Shown: positions 19,968 through 32,500 of the stretch, in pieces
How the letters are laid out: each line of letters starts with the position of its first letter
How positions within the stretch are numbered: the stretch's first letter is position 1
DNA from: Gonium pectorale
Lineage: Eukaryota > Chlorophyta > Chlorophyceae > Chlamydomonadales > Volvocaceae
Length of the DNA: 38,474 nucleotides
Reading direction: 5' to 3'
NCBI GenBank assembly: GCA_001584585.1
Contig: LSYV01000002.1
Coordinates: forward strand, 3,472,593 to 3,511,066
The notes under the pieces: generated by a model
Databases searched by the model: none
What the model was told of the DNA's origin: nothing
What the model saw: the letters and a program-made list of their open reading frames with translations, nothing else
Program-made: the position numbers and the translations under genes

Positions 19968-22900
19968 ATGTATGGGTTCGAAATGATGAGCTTTAACATT
20001 AAGGACGGCTTCCTAGGTAATATACACTTTTTGCTGATCGTGGCCAGAGCGTCAAACCAACCAAGAGCGTATGTGGTCCTTTGCATCCCGCAGAAGCTAT
20101 TGTCCGAGGGCACCGGACAGGCCTGCTGACCGTGGCCGATTACAACAATTTAGCTCAGTGCGAGACGCTGGACGATATCAAGCTCAACTTGGTGCGCAGC
20201 ATCGGGCCGGCAATCAGTGTGTGCCTTGGCGGTGACAAGTCTGCATTCTGCTACGCGTGCAGACCTCTACGGACTACTCGCAATATCTGGCCAACGAGGC
20301 GTCCCCTATCTACACGGCGACGATTGTGGAGAAGTGCACGCAGAAGCTGGTGAACGACTGGAACTACATGCGGTCACAGGTGCAGAGCGTCTTGGGAGGA
20401 GCAAGCGCTAAGCGGGGGGCTGAAGGTGTGACCGTCCTGGGGTTTGCAGGCCGACGAGACGCTCGCCACGTTCATGGACTACTGCACCTACGGGCACATG
20501 ATCGACAACGTGGTGCTCATTGTCACGGGGACGCTGCATGAGCGCGACGTGCAGGTGGGTGGCCAGGAATGCCTGAGAGGAAGGCCAGTGAGTCGCGCAC
20601 GTATGGCTGTCAGGTCTTGGAGAGCAACCAGCGCGCCGAGGCGCTGGCTTAGCCCGGTGCATCATGCGGGGTTCAGCGTTGATAGCTTCATCACGGGCAT
20701 CTATGCCTGTGAATGGCGTACCGAGCGCTTGAGTACTACGGCGGGGTGCTGAGGGGAGGGGAGTGTCGTTTAGCGCGTTCCTGCTCTGTGCAGGTCTCTC
20801 ATCAAAGCCGGTCCTAGCGTAAACATTATGCGTGCTCTGACCGGGTGAGCATGACCGGTTAGCGGGCTCCAGATGGTGGTTGTGATGTGCGTGGGGGCAT
20901 GAGCTGCGGAGGCAATCGATGCAGCCTCGTGCACGCGTGGCGTCGTGGCATGCTCAGCTGTGGTTGCCGTCACTGTCTGGGCCAGGTGTGGATGGCCGTG
21001 GGACGTATTCACGGCGATCAGTGGTGTGCGCGGTTCGCGAGCTGGGCAACTTTGGGATTTGCTTGTTGTAGTCTTATTGGGGCAGCGGCCCTTCAAGAAG
21101 GAGCATCCTCATGCATTTAGTATGTAGTCCCCTGGAAAAGTGCCGATGCCGCCTGCCGATCCGCGCCCTGACGCTGCTGGCAAAGGGCTGCGCTCTTTTA
21201 CAAGAGGCCGTGCAAATGCACACCCGAGCGAGCATGTTTCGCAAGGCCACCAGGTCTCTGATTGTCTTGGCCGACGTTGCTTGGCGAGTGTTGGATGCAG
21301 ACACAGGATGGGTGTCCGGTGCATTCTGGAGGGGCGGTGGCGGTTCATGTACGGTCGGTCGCTAGTTCATGGTTTACCATGGGCAGAAGGGATTCCCCGT
21401 TTTCGTGCTCGTGTTGTGGCTTGGGAAAGAGCGAGCCCACGTCTACGGTCAAACACGCCCGTAGGCGCGACTTGTCCAGTAAGGCGGGTGGGTACGATGC
21501 AAGGCATTGCGTGGCTCACACGGATTGTCGCACATTGAGGCTGGGGACACATTTCGCATGTTGTACACGCGAAGCTGTGTGTCCGAAGGGTGCCATGCAG
21601 CGTCCAGATTTCGGACATTCTATACGAGGACCCGTAATTGGGGTTCACTGGATGCCCGGGCATGTGTTCCCGCTGGGGTCGCTGTGCGCTGACCACCAAA
21701 GATGCTCTCCTTTGCCGTGTCACGCCGGGGACATGTGGGAAGCCGCTCCCCTCCCTTCTCCCTTCGCCAATGTCGCCTCTGCGCACTCTCCTCCTGCACT
21801 CTCCCGCACGCCGTCCTGCCCGCCCGCGCTTCATCAACCTGCCGACCGCCCATGTATCCACTGTTTCTCTTTGCCCGCGCCCGCGCCGCATAGGAGCTGC
21901 TGGACAAGTGCCACCCGCTGGGCATGTTCGACTCGATTGCTACGCTGGCCGTGGCCCAGAACATGCGCGAGCTGTACCGGCTGGTGCTGGTGGACACGCC
22001 GCTGGCGCCGTACTTCAGCGAGAACCTGACGCACGAGGACCTGGACGAGATGAACATTGAGATCATGCGCAACACGCTGTACAAGGCATACCTGGACGAC
22101 TTTGCGGCCTACTGCCGCAAGCTGGGCGGCACCACGGCAGAGATCATGGGCGACTTGCTCGCCTTCGAGGTGCGGAGTTTTGATGGAAGTGGGCGGCTCG
22201 AAGGAAAGCAGAGTGGGAGGGTGACACGGTCGCAGGCGCGTATTTCCACAGCCCCTGCAGTTCTGTGCACCATGCTGTGTGGCATGGTATCTGACGGTGC
22301 GTCTACATGTGCTGCACAGCGGACAAACGCTGTCCCCGAGCTTCCCGTGGATGCCCCTGACTCTGATCCTCTCCGCTGTGGCCTTCCTCCCGCAGACCGA
22401 CCGGCGCGCGCTCAACATCACCCTCAACTCCATCGGGACAGAGCTGACACGCGAGGACCGCAAGAAGCTGTACTCCAACTTCGGCCTCCTGTACCCGCAC
22501 GGGCACAACGAGCTGGCCATGGCTGAGGACTTTGACCAGATCCGCTCCGCCATGGAGAAGGTTCCCGCGTACTCGGGCATCTTCAGCAAGGTCGGTGCAG
22601 GCTGGAGTACGGGGTAGCGCTTCCGGGCCTGGATGGCCAGGGGATGTACTGAGAATGTGCTCGCATGCTCGGTTATCTTCCGCTAGGTTAAACAGCCAGC
22701 AGGGGAGCTAGAGCCACGTTTGTCGGTCCCCGGGTATTTGGCACTGGGCGAGCACGGAAAGACGCTGCACCTTGAGCCTGCACAATCTATGACGTCTTCC
22801 TACCGTCGCGCATCGTGGAGTAGTACGACTGGCTGCGGTGCCAGCGGTGCGTTATGGCTGACTTGAAACCCTCTCAACCCAACCCCTTCCCGCCCGCAGC

Positions 22901-23115
22901 TGGGCTACGGCGAGAGCCAGATGCTTGACAAGCTCCTGTACGAGGAGGAGGTGAAGAAGTGCGTTGACTGCTACGAGCAGCAGTTCCACTATGGCGTCTT
23001 CTACGCATACATGAAGATGCGTGAGCAGGAAATCCGCAACATCATGTGGATCAGCGAGTGCGTGGCGCAGGACCAGAAGGGTCGCATCTCGGACGGCATC
23101 GTGTATCTCTTCTAA
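19968..23115 (+). CDS. VMA6: V-type H+-ATPase subunit d (Vo sector)
   Basis: Seven exons in exact phase: 19968-20016, 20094-20191, 20263-20379, 20450-20554, 21894-22169, 22396-22590 and 22900-23115. They give 351 residues, the usual length. The protein opens [20 protein letters not shown] and contains hallmark stretches: [97 protein letters not shown] and [13 protein letters not shown]. It closes with [20 protein letters not shown]. Subunit d caps the c-ring and couples the central stalk to rotation in vacuolar and contractile-vacuole pumps. The second intron is only 71 bases and the fourth is 1339. The donor after exon 6 is GTCGGT, which is weak. No TGTAA was found soon after the stop. Confidence 0.97.
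20555..21893 (+). other. Long intron 4 of the V-ATPase subunit d gene
   Basis: At 1339 bases this intron is several times longer than its neighbours (70-310 bases). It contains no exon that fits the highly conserved protein. ORFs inside it look random, and no terminal repeats or transposase-like frame were seen. Confidence 0.7.
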
Positions 23116-24610
23116 GCGCCCGTGTGCGCACAGCGGGCGCCTGCCTTGTCCTTAAACTCGCATGTCGGGTGGAACTGGCAGCAGCAGCTGCAGCGCTGAG
23201 GGAGTGCGGGGCGGCTGGCGCAATGGGCATGATGAAGGCGGAGAGGGGATCAAGAGTGGGAGGGCGTCGGGCAGCGGGAGGATGCACAAGTGCAGCGTGC
23301 AGGGGCTTAGCTACGACTTGCTCTCCCGGCTGCCATGATGGCGCTGCATGATGCCGTGCGCAGGCGCAGGGGAGCAGCGGGCATGATGGGGGAGGGCGGT
23401 GACGCGCGCGCATGTTTGTGCGAGGCTGGTCCGTCGGTGAGCCAGCGGCTGGCGCCATAGCCATACGTTTGGCCATGGATGGCACTTCGATATGGGGATT
23501 CTTTCCTTGTTCATGCCACGCGTCAGCCCCATGCGTGTGTGCTGCGTGTGCTATACAGCACACGCTTAACGCGGAGTGGACATCATGCATTCTAGGGACA
23601 GATGGTGCTGCGCCCTCGGTGAACAAACTCAACAATGTTCGTCGTAGAAGAGTAGCATTTCGTGTGCGGAACGCTGCGGAATGCTCCGTTGCAGCGGATG
23701 TTGGTTGAACGGGTGGGGGTGCCGGTGGTAATAGTGGGTAGTTCATTGAGCATGCTCTTAGTACTGACAGCACCGCTTTCGGATGGAGTGGCGAATTTGG
23801 AATGCGCCTGTCAGTTTTGCAACCAAGGACTGGTGCATGCCTGCGGGCTGGTAGCCATCCGAGACTTCAGGAACACCAGGCTGGACACTGATGCCTAGGG
23901 TGCCCCGGCACGGGGCCTAAACACTAAAGCAGGAAGTTACCGTTACACGTCTCCACACCAGAAGGCGCCACGTTTCTAGTAGGGTGGCTGGATACGCGGC
24001 ATGGCGGGCGAAGATAACGGGCAGACGGGGCCTGCTCACTCGAATGACAGACACAAAAGTCGACAAAGTCAAGTACCACCAGCATTCCTACGTGATAGGG
24101 AACAGAAAGTTCCGCCTTATCGGATGAAGTACGCGAGTCACAGCTGCTTTAGGGCCCGTGCATGCGAACAAGAACAGCAATAACCCTGCAACACACGGCC
24201 GTTGCAGCCGTATGGGAGCTTGCCGTACGTCGGGCACACCGCCAGTGTCTACAGCTGGCCAAGAGGTCGGGGCGACGCCGACGAGGGAGTAAACATTTGC
24301 AGCGCAACGGCTAGGCTCCCAAATAAGGGGATTGTGGACATCCCAGTCCGCGGGGCACGGCTGTTGGGCAGCTGGGAGGAGGAGGGCCCGTGGCCCCGTG
24401 CCATGCATGCGGACGCAACTGTCAACTGTCTTTTGAAAATGAGCCGTAAATGGTGAGTGGACGACATATCTACTTTCCCTTACGTTAGCTGTCCTCATCT
24501 CAGAGCTGCTGTCCATGCTCACGCATAATTAGCACCACTCGGTGGGACGGGCACGGCGAGAAAGGAAGTCCAAACGCAGTCGTTCCATCAGAACACAAAT
24601 AATTCGATTC
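23116..24610. other. Intergenic stretch, 3' UTR of V-ATPase d and upstream of polymerase X gene
   Basis: No coding exon is supported on either strand. ORFs are random in composition. I saw no clear TATA box before 24611 and no TGTAA in the expected place. Confidence 0.4.
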
Positions 24611-27600
24611 ATGCTGGCTTCTGACAACAAACGACTTGGTGACGCCACGCAACATGCCGCTACACGACTGTCAAAGAGGACGAAGAAGCCGGGGGACCGG
24701 GCCAGTAATGGTATTGCCATGCAGACAGCTGAAAGCAGCGCACCCCGAGCGGTCCTGTTGGTGGACCGCTCCGTCCGGGCCAACGACACGCGGAGGGCCC
24801 TAGCTGCCGACATCGCCAAGAAGCGCGGCAGCTTCGTCGTTCTTACAGTAAGCTGCCTGCGGGGCTGGATGTGGGGTGGGGGAAGCCGCGTGTGATGGAG
24901 ACCTGTTACTGGGGCGCGACTGCGTTCCATGCTCCCCGAATGAACTGCGCGCGGTTGCTGCCTGCTTGAGCTCGGTTTCGCCTTGCGAGTGCGCTTACAC
25001 GTCAGCTCCCCGTACCTATGCCAAAGCAGCCCGCCCAACGTAAGTGCAGGAGCGCTCCCCCGAGCAGTGCGCGGCGCAGCAGTCCCACGTGACCCACTTG
25101 GTCCTGGGCGCGAGCGTGATCGCCAGCGCCGAGGCTCGGGCAGCAGTCCGCCAGCGCCTGGGCCCAGTGCTGTCCCGCTGGCCGGGGCTGCTGCTGCTGG
25201 ACGAATCGTGGCTCACACAGCTCCTCTCGTCCTCGGGTGCGAAGGGCGGCCTGCCGGACACGGCGGGCTTCGTTGTCAGGCTCGAGGAGCCAGGTGCGGA
25301 TGGCTCAATGCCCTGCCGGCGACTTTGACGAGAGGCCGAGGGATAATCGTCGCTGTGCGCTTGGGCCAGGACTGCTGGGCCCCGCGAGTCTGTGGCATGC
25401 ATGGCCACCAAGCACGAACCCCGTGGGGTGGCGCGGGGCCCGGCGGCGCCTCACAGCCCGCCGGCGCGTCGACCGGCATCCGTCGCACTGCCTAGCAGCA
25501 TGCCCGCCTGGAGCAGCAGCAGTACTACTCCCGCCCCATCACCTTTCGACTGCTTCGACACGCAGACCCGCCCGCACCCGAGCTGCCGGTGGCCAATTGC
25601 GAGGGCCGCTTCGCCCGCTGGCTAGGCTGGTGGACCCCCGAGCTGGACTCCGCGGACGACGTCACCGTCATGCTGCATGTACGCAAGGGCAGGCTGCGCG
25701 GTTGGGCGGGTGTGAGGGCGTGTTGAAAAGGAAAACGCACACGACGAGCGTAAGCGCGAAAATGGTGGCATCGTTGTAGGCCCCAGCTCCAGAGGCAGTC
25801 GAAGGGGTGATGTCCCCGCATGTTAGTTCGGCATTTGAGGGCGTGTGTGAGAGGGCCCTGCGGACCGGGAGCCAAACGCCCCCGATGCCAGCTGTCGGCT
25901 GTTCCTCAACTGTTGCGACATAGGCATCCAGCAGGTTGGTGCGAAGCTGGCGTGCCGACCATAAACCTCCCTTGTATCAGGCCGTGTTCAACGACGAGCG
26001 CTGCGCCCGCATCGGCAACTCAGCCATCGTGGCGGGTCTGCGGGAGCTCAAGCAGTACGAGCTGGCGGTGCGGGAGAGCGACGACGTCGTGGGCACGCGG
26101 GTGCGGAGTCGGTGAACCGGTGGCCCAGGACTGGGGACTCACGGCCGGATCGCTCCCCGGATCCGCCTTCGGGCCGCGAGGGGATGCAGGGGGAAGCGCG
26201 ATACTGTTGCGGAGCGCGCTGGTCTGAAACGTCGCTCTCCATTCCAGACACGCTTGAGGCAGCCTTCAAGGATGCTGCGCTTTAGGCAGGCGCTCAATGG
26301 AAACATGGCCCCGCTGCACGGCGGCAAACACCTGGTTTAGTTGACGCTCGGCGTGGCAGCGGCCGCCGCTCCACGAGCTCAACCCATGGTTGACGTGCTA
26401 CCCCGCGCCCCCGCCCACCTACTCACCCACCACCCTCTCCTGCCAGGCGCTTGCCTACGCCCGCGCCGCCGCGGCGGTCCAGGCCTGCTCCTTCCGCATC
26501 ACCCCCTCCATGCCCGAGGCTCAGCTTGCCGCGCAGCTACCCTTTGTCGACGCCAGCTGCGCCGGCATCATACGCGAGCTGGCACAGAGCGTGGCGATCG
26601 GCGACGCCGCTGATGGCACAGGCGCTGACCCTGGAGGCGCCGGCGGTGGCGGCGGCCAAGGCCGGCGTTCGTCTTGTCTGCGGCTCGAGCGGTTCCGCGC
26701 GGACCTGCCGGTCCGGGACCGGGCTGGCGCGATGCGGCGCGGCACGGAGGGCGCGGCGTCGCGGCGGGCTATGTGCAAGCTGCCCTTCGCTGGACCCACC
26801 ACTGCCAGGGCGTGAGTCGGGGACAGAGCTGAGGAAGGCGCAAGGCGGATGTCTGGGAAGGGTTCTGGAGTGGGCTGGGACTGGGGTAGGGCTGCGAATG
26901 ATGGCCCCGCCTGGCCGCCGCTCTCCTCCCCTCGCAGATGGTACGCCCAGGGCTGCCGCAGCCTGCCTGACGCGCTAGCCGCTCTGGAGGCAGGCCGCCT
27001 AACACCCCCTCCGCCCGCATGCCTGGCCTGGGCGCTGCGCCACCACGCTGACCTCACGGCCGAGGCCACGCCTGAGGAGGCAGCCGAAATGCGGGACGCG
27101 GTGTCGGCGGCGGCGGCCGTGGCGGCCGCACCGCGGCTGGCCCCGGGCGGGTGGCTGGTGACGATGGTGGGCGGCGGGCGGCGCGGTCTGCCGTCGCACG
27201 ACGTGGACCTGCTGCTAACGCACCCGGGACTGGGAGACGCTGAGTCGCTGGAGGGCGTGCTTGAGGCCATTGTGGGGCAGCTGGTGGAGGGAGGTGAGCC
27301 GCAGGGCGGGCCGGGGTTGGAGGGCGGAGCCCCCAGACTGGGAGCGGGCTGCTTGCGCATCGTAAGAGCGTTTCGTGCTGCGTGCAGTGCGGTGCGCACC
27401 GGGGGGCTTGATCTGGTACTCGAGCCTATGAGCGGGGGTGTGGGATGGCCTGTGTATGGCGGCATCTGGTCAAGTTCCTGGCCTCGCTGCGCAGCGCCCC
27501 GCCCGCATCTGTAAGCCCGCCCCCTCACAAACTCGCCGTCATCATCACCAGTATGAAATGCTCCCCACTCCTCGCATTGCCGTACCGTGCTTCTTTGTCT

Positions 27601-28589
27601 GCCCCCCTCGACCCCGCCGCCCGCCAGGCCGGCTGCTGCCACCCAGTGGGAACTGCAGCCGGATGCAGCTCTCCCGCCACGAGGGTCACCGGCAGCGTGT
27701 GCTCAAGGCGCTGGCGGGCACCGGCGACGAGGGGAGCGGCAAGAGCGTCGAGGACGGGTGGGCACGGGGCGAGCGGGCCGGCATTGGAAAGGACGTGCGG
27801 TCATCGACGCGGGTGTGGGTGTGGGTGTGAGTGACATGGGACGATAATTAGAGCGTGGTGCACGGGGCCCTAGGGTGAAGCGGCCAGGGGGTTTGGGGCC
27901 ATGGGACTGGGAGAGCGCGTGTGATTCTGTTCTAGCCATGCTCCCCGCATACCGTCCCATGAGGGGTGCCGGTCGGCAATCTCCTCGACACACCATGTCA
28001 CCATCGTCCCCCTTCCCCAACTCCTTCCGACGCAGCCTGGACCACGTGTTCGGCGTGTTCCGCACCTCTGCCGGCCGCCTCAAGCGCCTTGACATCATTC
28101 TTTGCGCCCACCCCTGGCTGCCGCACGCGCTGTTGGGCTGGAGCGGCTCCACCATGTTCTTGCGGCTGCTGCACACGCACTCAGCACACCGCGGGCTGCG
28201 CATGACCAAGCACGCGCTCTATCGAGTGAGAAGTGAGTAGGTCCCCAGGAAGCAAGTCTCCTTCAAGGGCATCATGTATGCACCCTTTTATTGCGTCCTC
28301 TCGACGACTCTGGCTCGTTATACCCGGCCCTTCACTGTGCACACCAGACTCCACCCTGAACGCGCACTTAGGACGGCCCGCAAGGGCTGACGCTCCCGCT
28401 CCTATCCCCGGTTCCCCGCCCCTCACCCTCCCTCCCTATCCCCTCCCGCCCTTCCCCGCCCGCCCGGCGCCCGCCTGCCCGCCGCACCCCGCAGCCGCCC
28501 AGCCGGTGCCCAACATCCGCACGGAGGCGGACATCTTTACCGCCATGGGCCTGCCGTACAGGGAGCCGCAGGACAGGCAGTGCCCCTGA
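24611..28589 (+). CDS. Family-X DNA polymerase with BRCT domain, TdT/Pol mu-like
   Basis: Nine exons fit: 24611-24847, 25050-25293, 25566-25678, 25981-26088, 26447-26811, 26938-27293, 27628-27757, 28036-28232 and 28495-28589, giving about 614 residues. A BRCT domain lies at about 60-155 (HVTHLVLGASVIAS, LLLDESWLTQLL). An 8-kDa-like domain follows (LRELKQYELAVRESDDV joined to ALAYARAAAAV), then a hairpin-like FAGPTTARAWYAQG. The palm has GGGRRGLPSHDVDLLLTHP with the two metal-binding Asp, and the third Asp in LKRLDIILC. Next comes ALLGWSGSTMF and the end EADIFTAMGLPYREPQDR. HDVD and GW-SGS match TdT/Pol mu; Pol lambda has GDVD and YF-TGS. The role is likely end joining. Uncertain points are the donor of exon 4 (26088 or 26100), the acceptor of exon 3 (25499 is out of phase) and an Ala/Gly-rich insert at about 280-330. 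MQTAES at 24719 is an alternative start. Confidence 0.88.
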
Positions 28590-29561
28590 CGGGCGGTGAC
28601 CTTGGCGGGGTGGGGCGGTGCTGCGCTCCGGCCCTGGGCGCGACGAGTCAGGCGACGCGCGTGCACAGGGCCCTGCAGCCCTGTGCAAGCGTTAGGATTA
28701 GAAGGCAGGAAGTGGAATGAGGAGCGGGGCGCCATTCCCCATGCTGTATGAGCTGGGCCGTTGCCGGCCCGCTGAGCTCATTGGGCGGCACCGCGGCTGG
28801 CGCATGACAGGTCCTGGTTGCGAGCCTGCACGCACGCACGGGTGTCCGTAGTGGAAGAGGGGAGGGGGCACCGCTTGAGGGGCCCGTTTGCAGCACCTGG
28901 AATCGTAAAGCTCCGCGGTGCCGCCATCCGCACTGGCTCCCGCCTTCCGCGCGGCAACCCAACTGTGCACGCCTTGACATGTCGGAGCTTTGCCAGGCGC
29001 ATCTGGGCTACCCTATTTTGACGGGCCTTGCCTGCCCTTCGGCGACCCCTTCACTGCTGTCCCGACGGGTACAGGCGGGGGTCGCAGGGCGGCCTTCCGC
29101 GACGTGGTGCCAAATGGGCTGGCGTCTGGGAGCCAGCTTCCCTGCGACGATAGATTATTGCAGCCCTGCCTTCGTGTTGTTTTGGCATTGCAGTCGTCTG
29201 CGGTTTGGCGTAGCACCGTCAGACTGCAGTCCGCGAAACCCATGCCTGGGCCCGTGTGGTGGGTACGCCATGGAGTTGACGGAGTCTCTCGGCCCCTCCT
29301 GCCGGCTATAGCAGCACAAAGCTATACAGTCCAATGTACAGTGCCTGCATCAGAATCTGTCCCCTTCATACCCGACTCCGCGGGTCACGCCTCACGCGCA
29401 ACCCGAACCGCACGGTCGCCCAACGGCCAACGACCCTTGCCTCTTTTCAGCGCGCTCAACGACCAGGGAATTGGAGGATAGACATTGAAATTAATACCTG
29501 TCATAAGTTGTTTGGCTTTTCCTCTTCAATCGACCTGCCACTTGTGCGTACACTTGCGCCA
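28590..29561. other. Intergenic stretch between polymerase X and fibrillin genes
   Basis: This 972-base interval between two plus-strand genes must hold the polymerase 3' UTR and the fibrillin promoter. No ORF here looks coding, and no clear TATA box or TGTAA was seen. Confidence 0.4.
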
Positions 29562-32500
29562 ATGGCACTCCAATACCAACAGCAGATTCCCGCTGGACCC
29601 ACACGCGCGCCTCGAGTGCGACCTGCAGCGCGTGGCGTGCGACTGTGCGTTGTGGCAGCGACCAAGGTTGCAGTAATCCAAGAAGCTAAGACCAAATTGT
29701 CAGTGATTGAGGTATGCACAGCGCCGATTGATCACTTCGCTGTATAGCTAACTGGCGCATGGGATGCCCAACACGCGGATAGACTCCATTTCCCCATGTA
29801 CTCCCTGATGGGGAGCCTCAATATGACAACAGCCCGCCAGCGTCACGCCTAACATGCTTTCTATCTACCGTTGGCGCGTGGCCCGCAATTGACCCCGCAA
29901 CGCTATGGTTCTCCATCAGGTCCCGTAACGGCGCTCCCAGCGTCGTTGCCTGAGCCCGCTCCCCTCTCCTCCCCCTCCCCTATCTAACGCCACCCCATCC
30001 GAGTTCCCCTGCCTCTCCCTGCTCCCTCCCCCGGATCCATGACTTACGCCCCAAATCCCACCTCAATCCTCGCGTCATCTCTCCCCGTAGCGCCAGAAGG
30101 CGGAGCAGTCCGTCCTGGCCGCCCTCAACAGCGCGCGGGGGCGCGGCAAGGACGGCCTCAGCCCCGAGCAGCTGGAGCAGCTGACGGCCGCCGTGGAGGC
30201 GCTGGAGGCGGACGGCGGCGTGGCCGACCCCACCACGCTGCCCTCCCTGGACGGCCGCTGGCGCCTGCTGTACACCTCCCGCCCCGGCTCCGCCTCGCCC
30301 ATCCAGCGCACGTTCACGGGCGTGGAGGCGTTTGGCATCTTCCAGGAGGTGGCGCTGGCGGGTGGGGGCGAGGGAGAGGGAGAAGAGCCGCGCGTGAACA
30401 ACGTGGTGGAGTTTGGGCCGCTGGGCTTCCTCAAGGTGGGTGCGGACGGGGGTTGTGGGGCGGGATGGCGGGGTGTTGGGGGTGGACGTGGTGCGGATAC
30501 GCGGGCTCTGCGAGGTATTGGCGGGACGCGGTTTACCCCATGGTTGCATTGCGGTATGCCGAACCCTGTTCAACAGGAATGGGTGCTCGTGTTTCGTGCC
30601 GGAGTTGGCAGCCCGGCAGCGGCTGCGCCTTGAATCGCTAGGCTGCCTCGTTCCTTCCCGCGGCGGCCAACTGCCCAACTCCCCAAGCCAGCAAACACCC
30701 TATCTGCAGACCTCCCGGGACACGCGTGGTGCCGGTCACTGCAGGGATTACGGAGGCTGTCCCGAGCACCCGGACACCCATGTGCGCCCCCTCCTCGGCA
30801 CCTTACAACCCAGTACCCCCCTCCCCCTGGCGCCTTGATCGCGGCGGCCCTGCCCGCAGGTAGAGGCGCAGGCCAGCACGGACACCCGCCCGCTGCCTGG
30901 CTTCACTCCACGCGCGGGCGAGGGCCTGCCGCTGTTTGGCAAGTCCTTCACCTACCCGCCCGCGCGCCGCAACATGCGCGTCGACTTCCAGTTCGACAAA
31001 GCCGCGTTCAACTTCCGCTTCCTGCCCTTCAAGATCCCGTACCCGGTTCCGTTCCGGATCCTGGGGGATGAGCGAAAGGTAGGGGCACACGGGCAATGGC
31101 AGTGGCGGACGGAGGGGCGGGGAGGAGGTACTGCGATAAGGAGCGCGGGCGGTAGAGAACGGCAGTGCTTGCACCGTCACGCGGTTCCTCACGCAGCCCG
31201 CTTGACGCGTGTTGATCTAGGAGAAAGCGACGGGCACAGCCGGTAGTTGTGACACTCCTCCTCAGCGTATCCTTCCACCGGTGACCCCGCCTCCCATTCC
31301 CTGACAGGGGCTCAGTTGGCCAACTCATAAAACTGCACCACAGCAAGGCACGAACTCGGGGGCTTGCCTGTTCATGATGTCTGTCTAGTCTCGTAATTTC
31401 GTAAACAAACCTCGCTCCCCCTAACCCCGCAAGGGCTGGCTGGACGTCACTTACATGAACACTGACGCCACGTTCCGCCTGAGCCGCGGAAACAAGGGCA
31501 CTCTGTTTGTGCTCGTGAAGGTGAGGCGGACGTGTGAGGCTGAGGACCGGTGTTCAGGTGGCGGGCGCTGCTGGACTTGAAAGGGGGGACCACTACCCGC
31601 TGACCGGGAGCCGGCGGGATGCAGGCAAGGGTGGCCAGGCTGACGGCAAGGGAGACTGGGCCTGGACTTTGGTGACCTTGGTCACCTCATCTCCACCACA
31701 TCTCCGCCCCGCCGGTTTCCTCCTGCCCCGAGCAGGATGTGCCCATCAAGGAGCGGCTCAAGGAGGCCATCGCGCGCCAGGACGACGAGCTGGTGCGTGC
31801 GGGCCAGGGCCAGGGCCAGGGCCAGGGCCGGGCTCTGTGGTGGGCACATATACGGAAGGGTGGAAGACACGTGTAGCAGCAGCAGGGAATGAGCGGAGCG
31901 CGCGCAGGGAGGGCGGGTATTGCGTATCTTTGTGCGGCGAGCGCGCGCCGGGTGGCGGTGACGGGTTATCGGTTTGCCCTTGGTGTCTTGATGGGATTGG
32001 GATTGGCTCTGGTTCCGTGTGGAAACGGCTCTGCGGGACGGCCAGCGGCGGTGCTCCATGATCGACAGTCTCTTTCATATTCCGCTTGATTGGGTGTTTT
32101 AGCTTTCGTCTTCAGCGTTGCCATGTCGCCATCACCCGCCCACCCGCCCTTTCGTCTCTGCCCGCAGGTTGGCGCGCTGGTGCAGCTGATGGCGCAGGAC
32201 AACCCCACGCCCGCGCCCGCGCGCAGCCCCCTGGCTTCGGGCCGCTGGCGGCTAGTGTGGTCACAGCAGGCGGAGAGCGCCTCGGCGCTGCAGAAGTGGG
32301 GCAGCCGCCAGGCGGAGAGCTTCCAGCTCATTGACGGCGCGGAGGGCAGCGCCGCCAACGTGGTGCAGCTCAGCGGCTGGGCGCAGGTGCGCGCCAACGC
32401 GAGGGTGGAGGCGGCGTCAGATGTGCGGACCAGCGTGGACATCACGGACGCGGGGGTGAGTGGGCGGGTGTGGGGGGCCATGGAGGGGGAGGGAGGGGTG

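Noticed and set aside
26248..26334. Possible extra polymerase exon
   Set aside because: It would leave a 25-base intron before 26360, too short to splice. Joining 26088 to 26447 gives a better match to the 8-kDa domain.
26521..27642. 373-codon minus-strand open frame
   Set aside because: It is antisense to the polymerase palm and fingers exons and has no domain features of its own.
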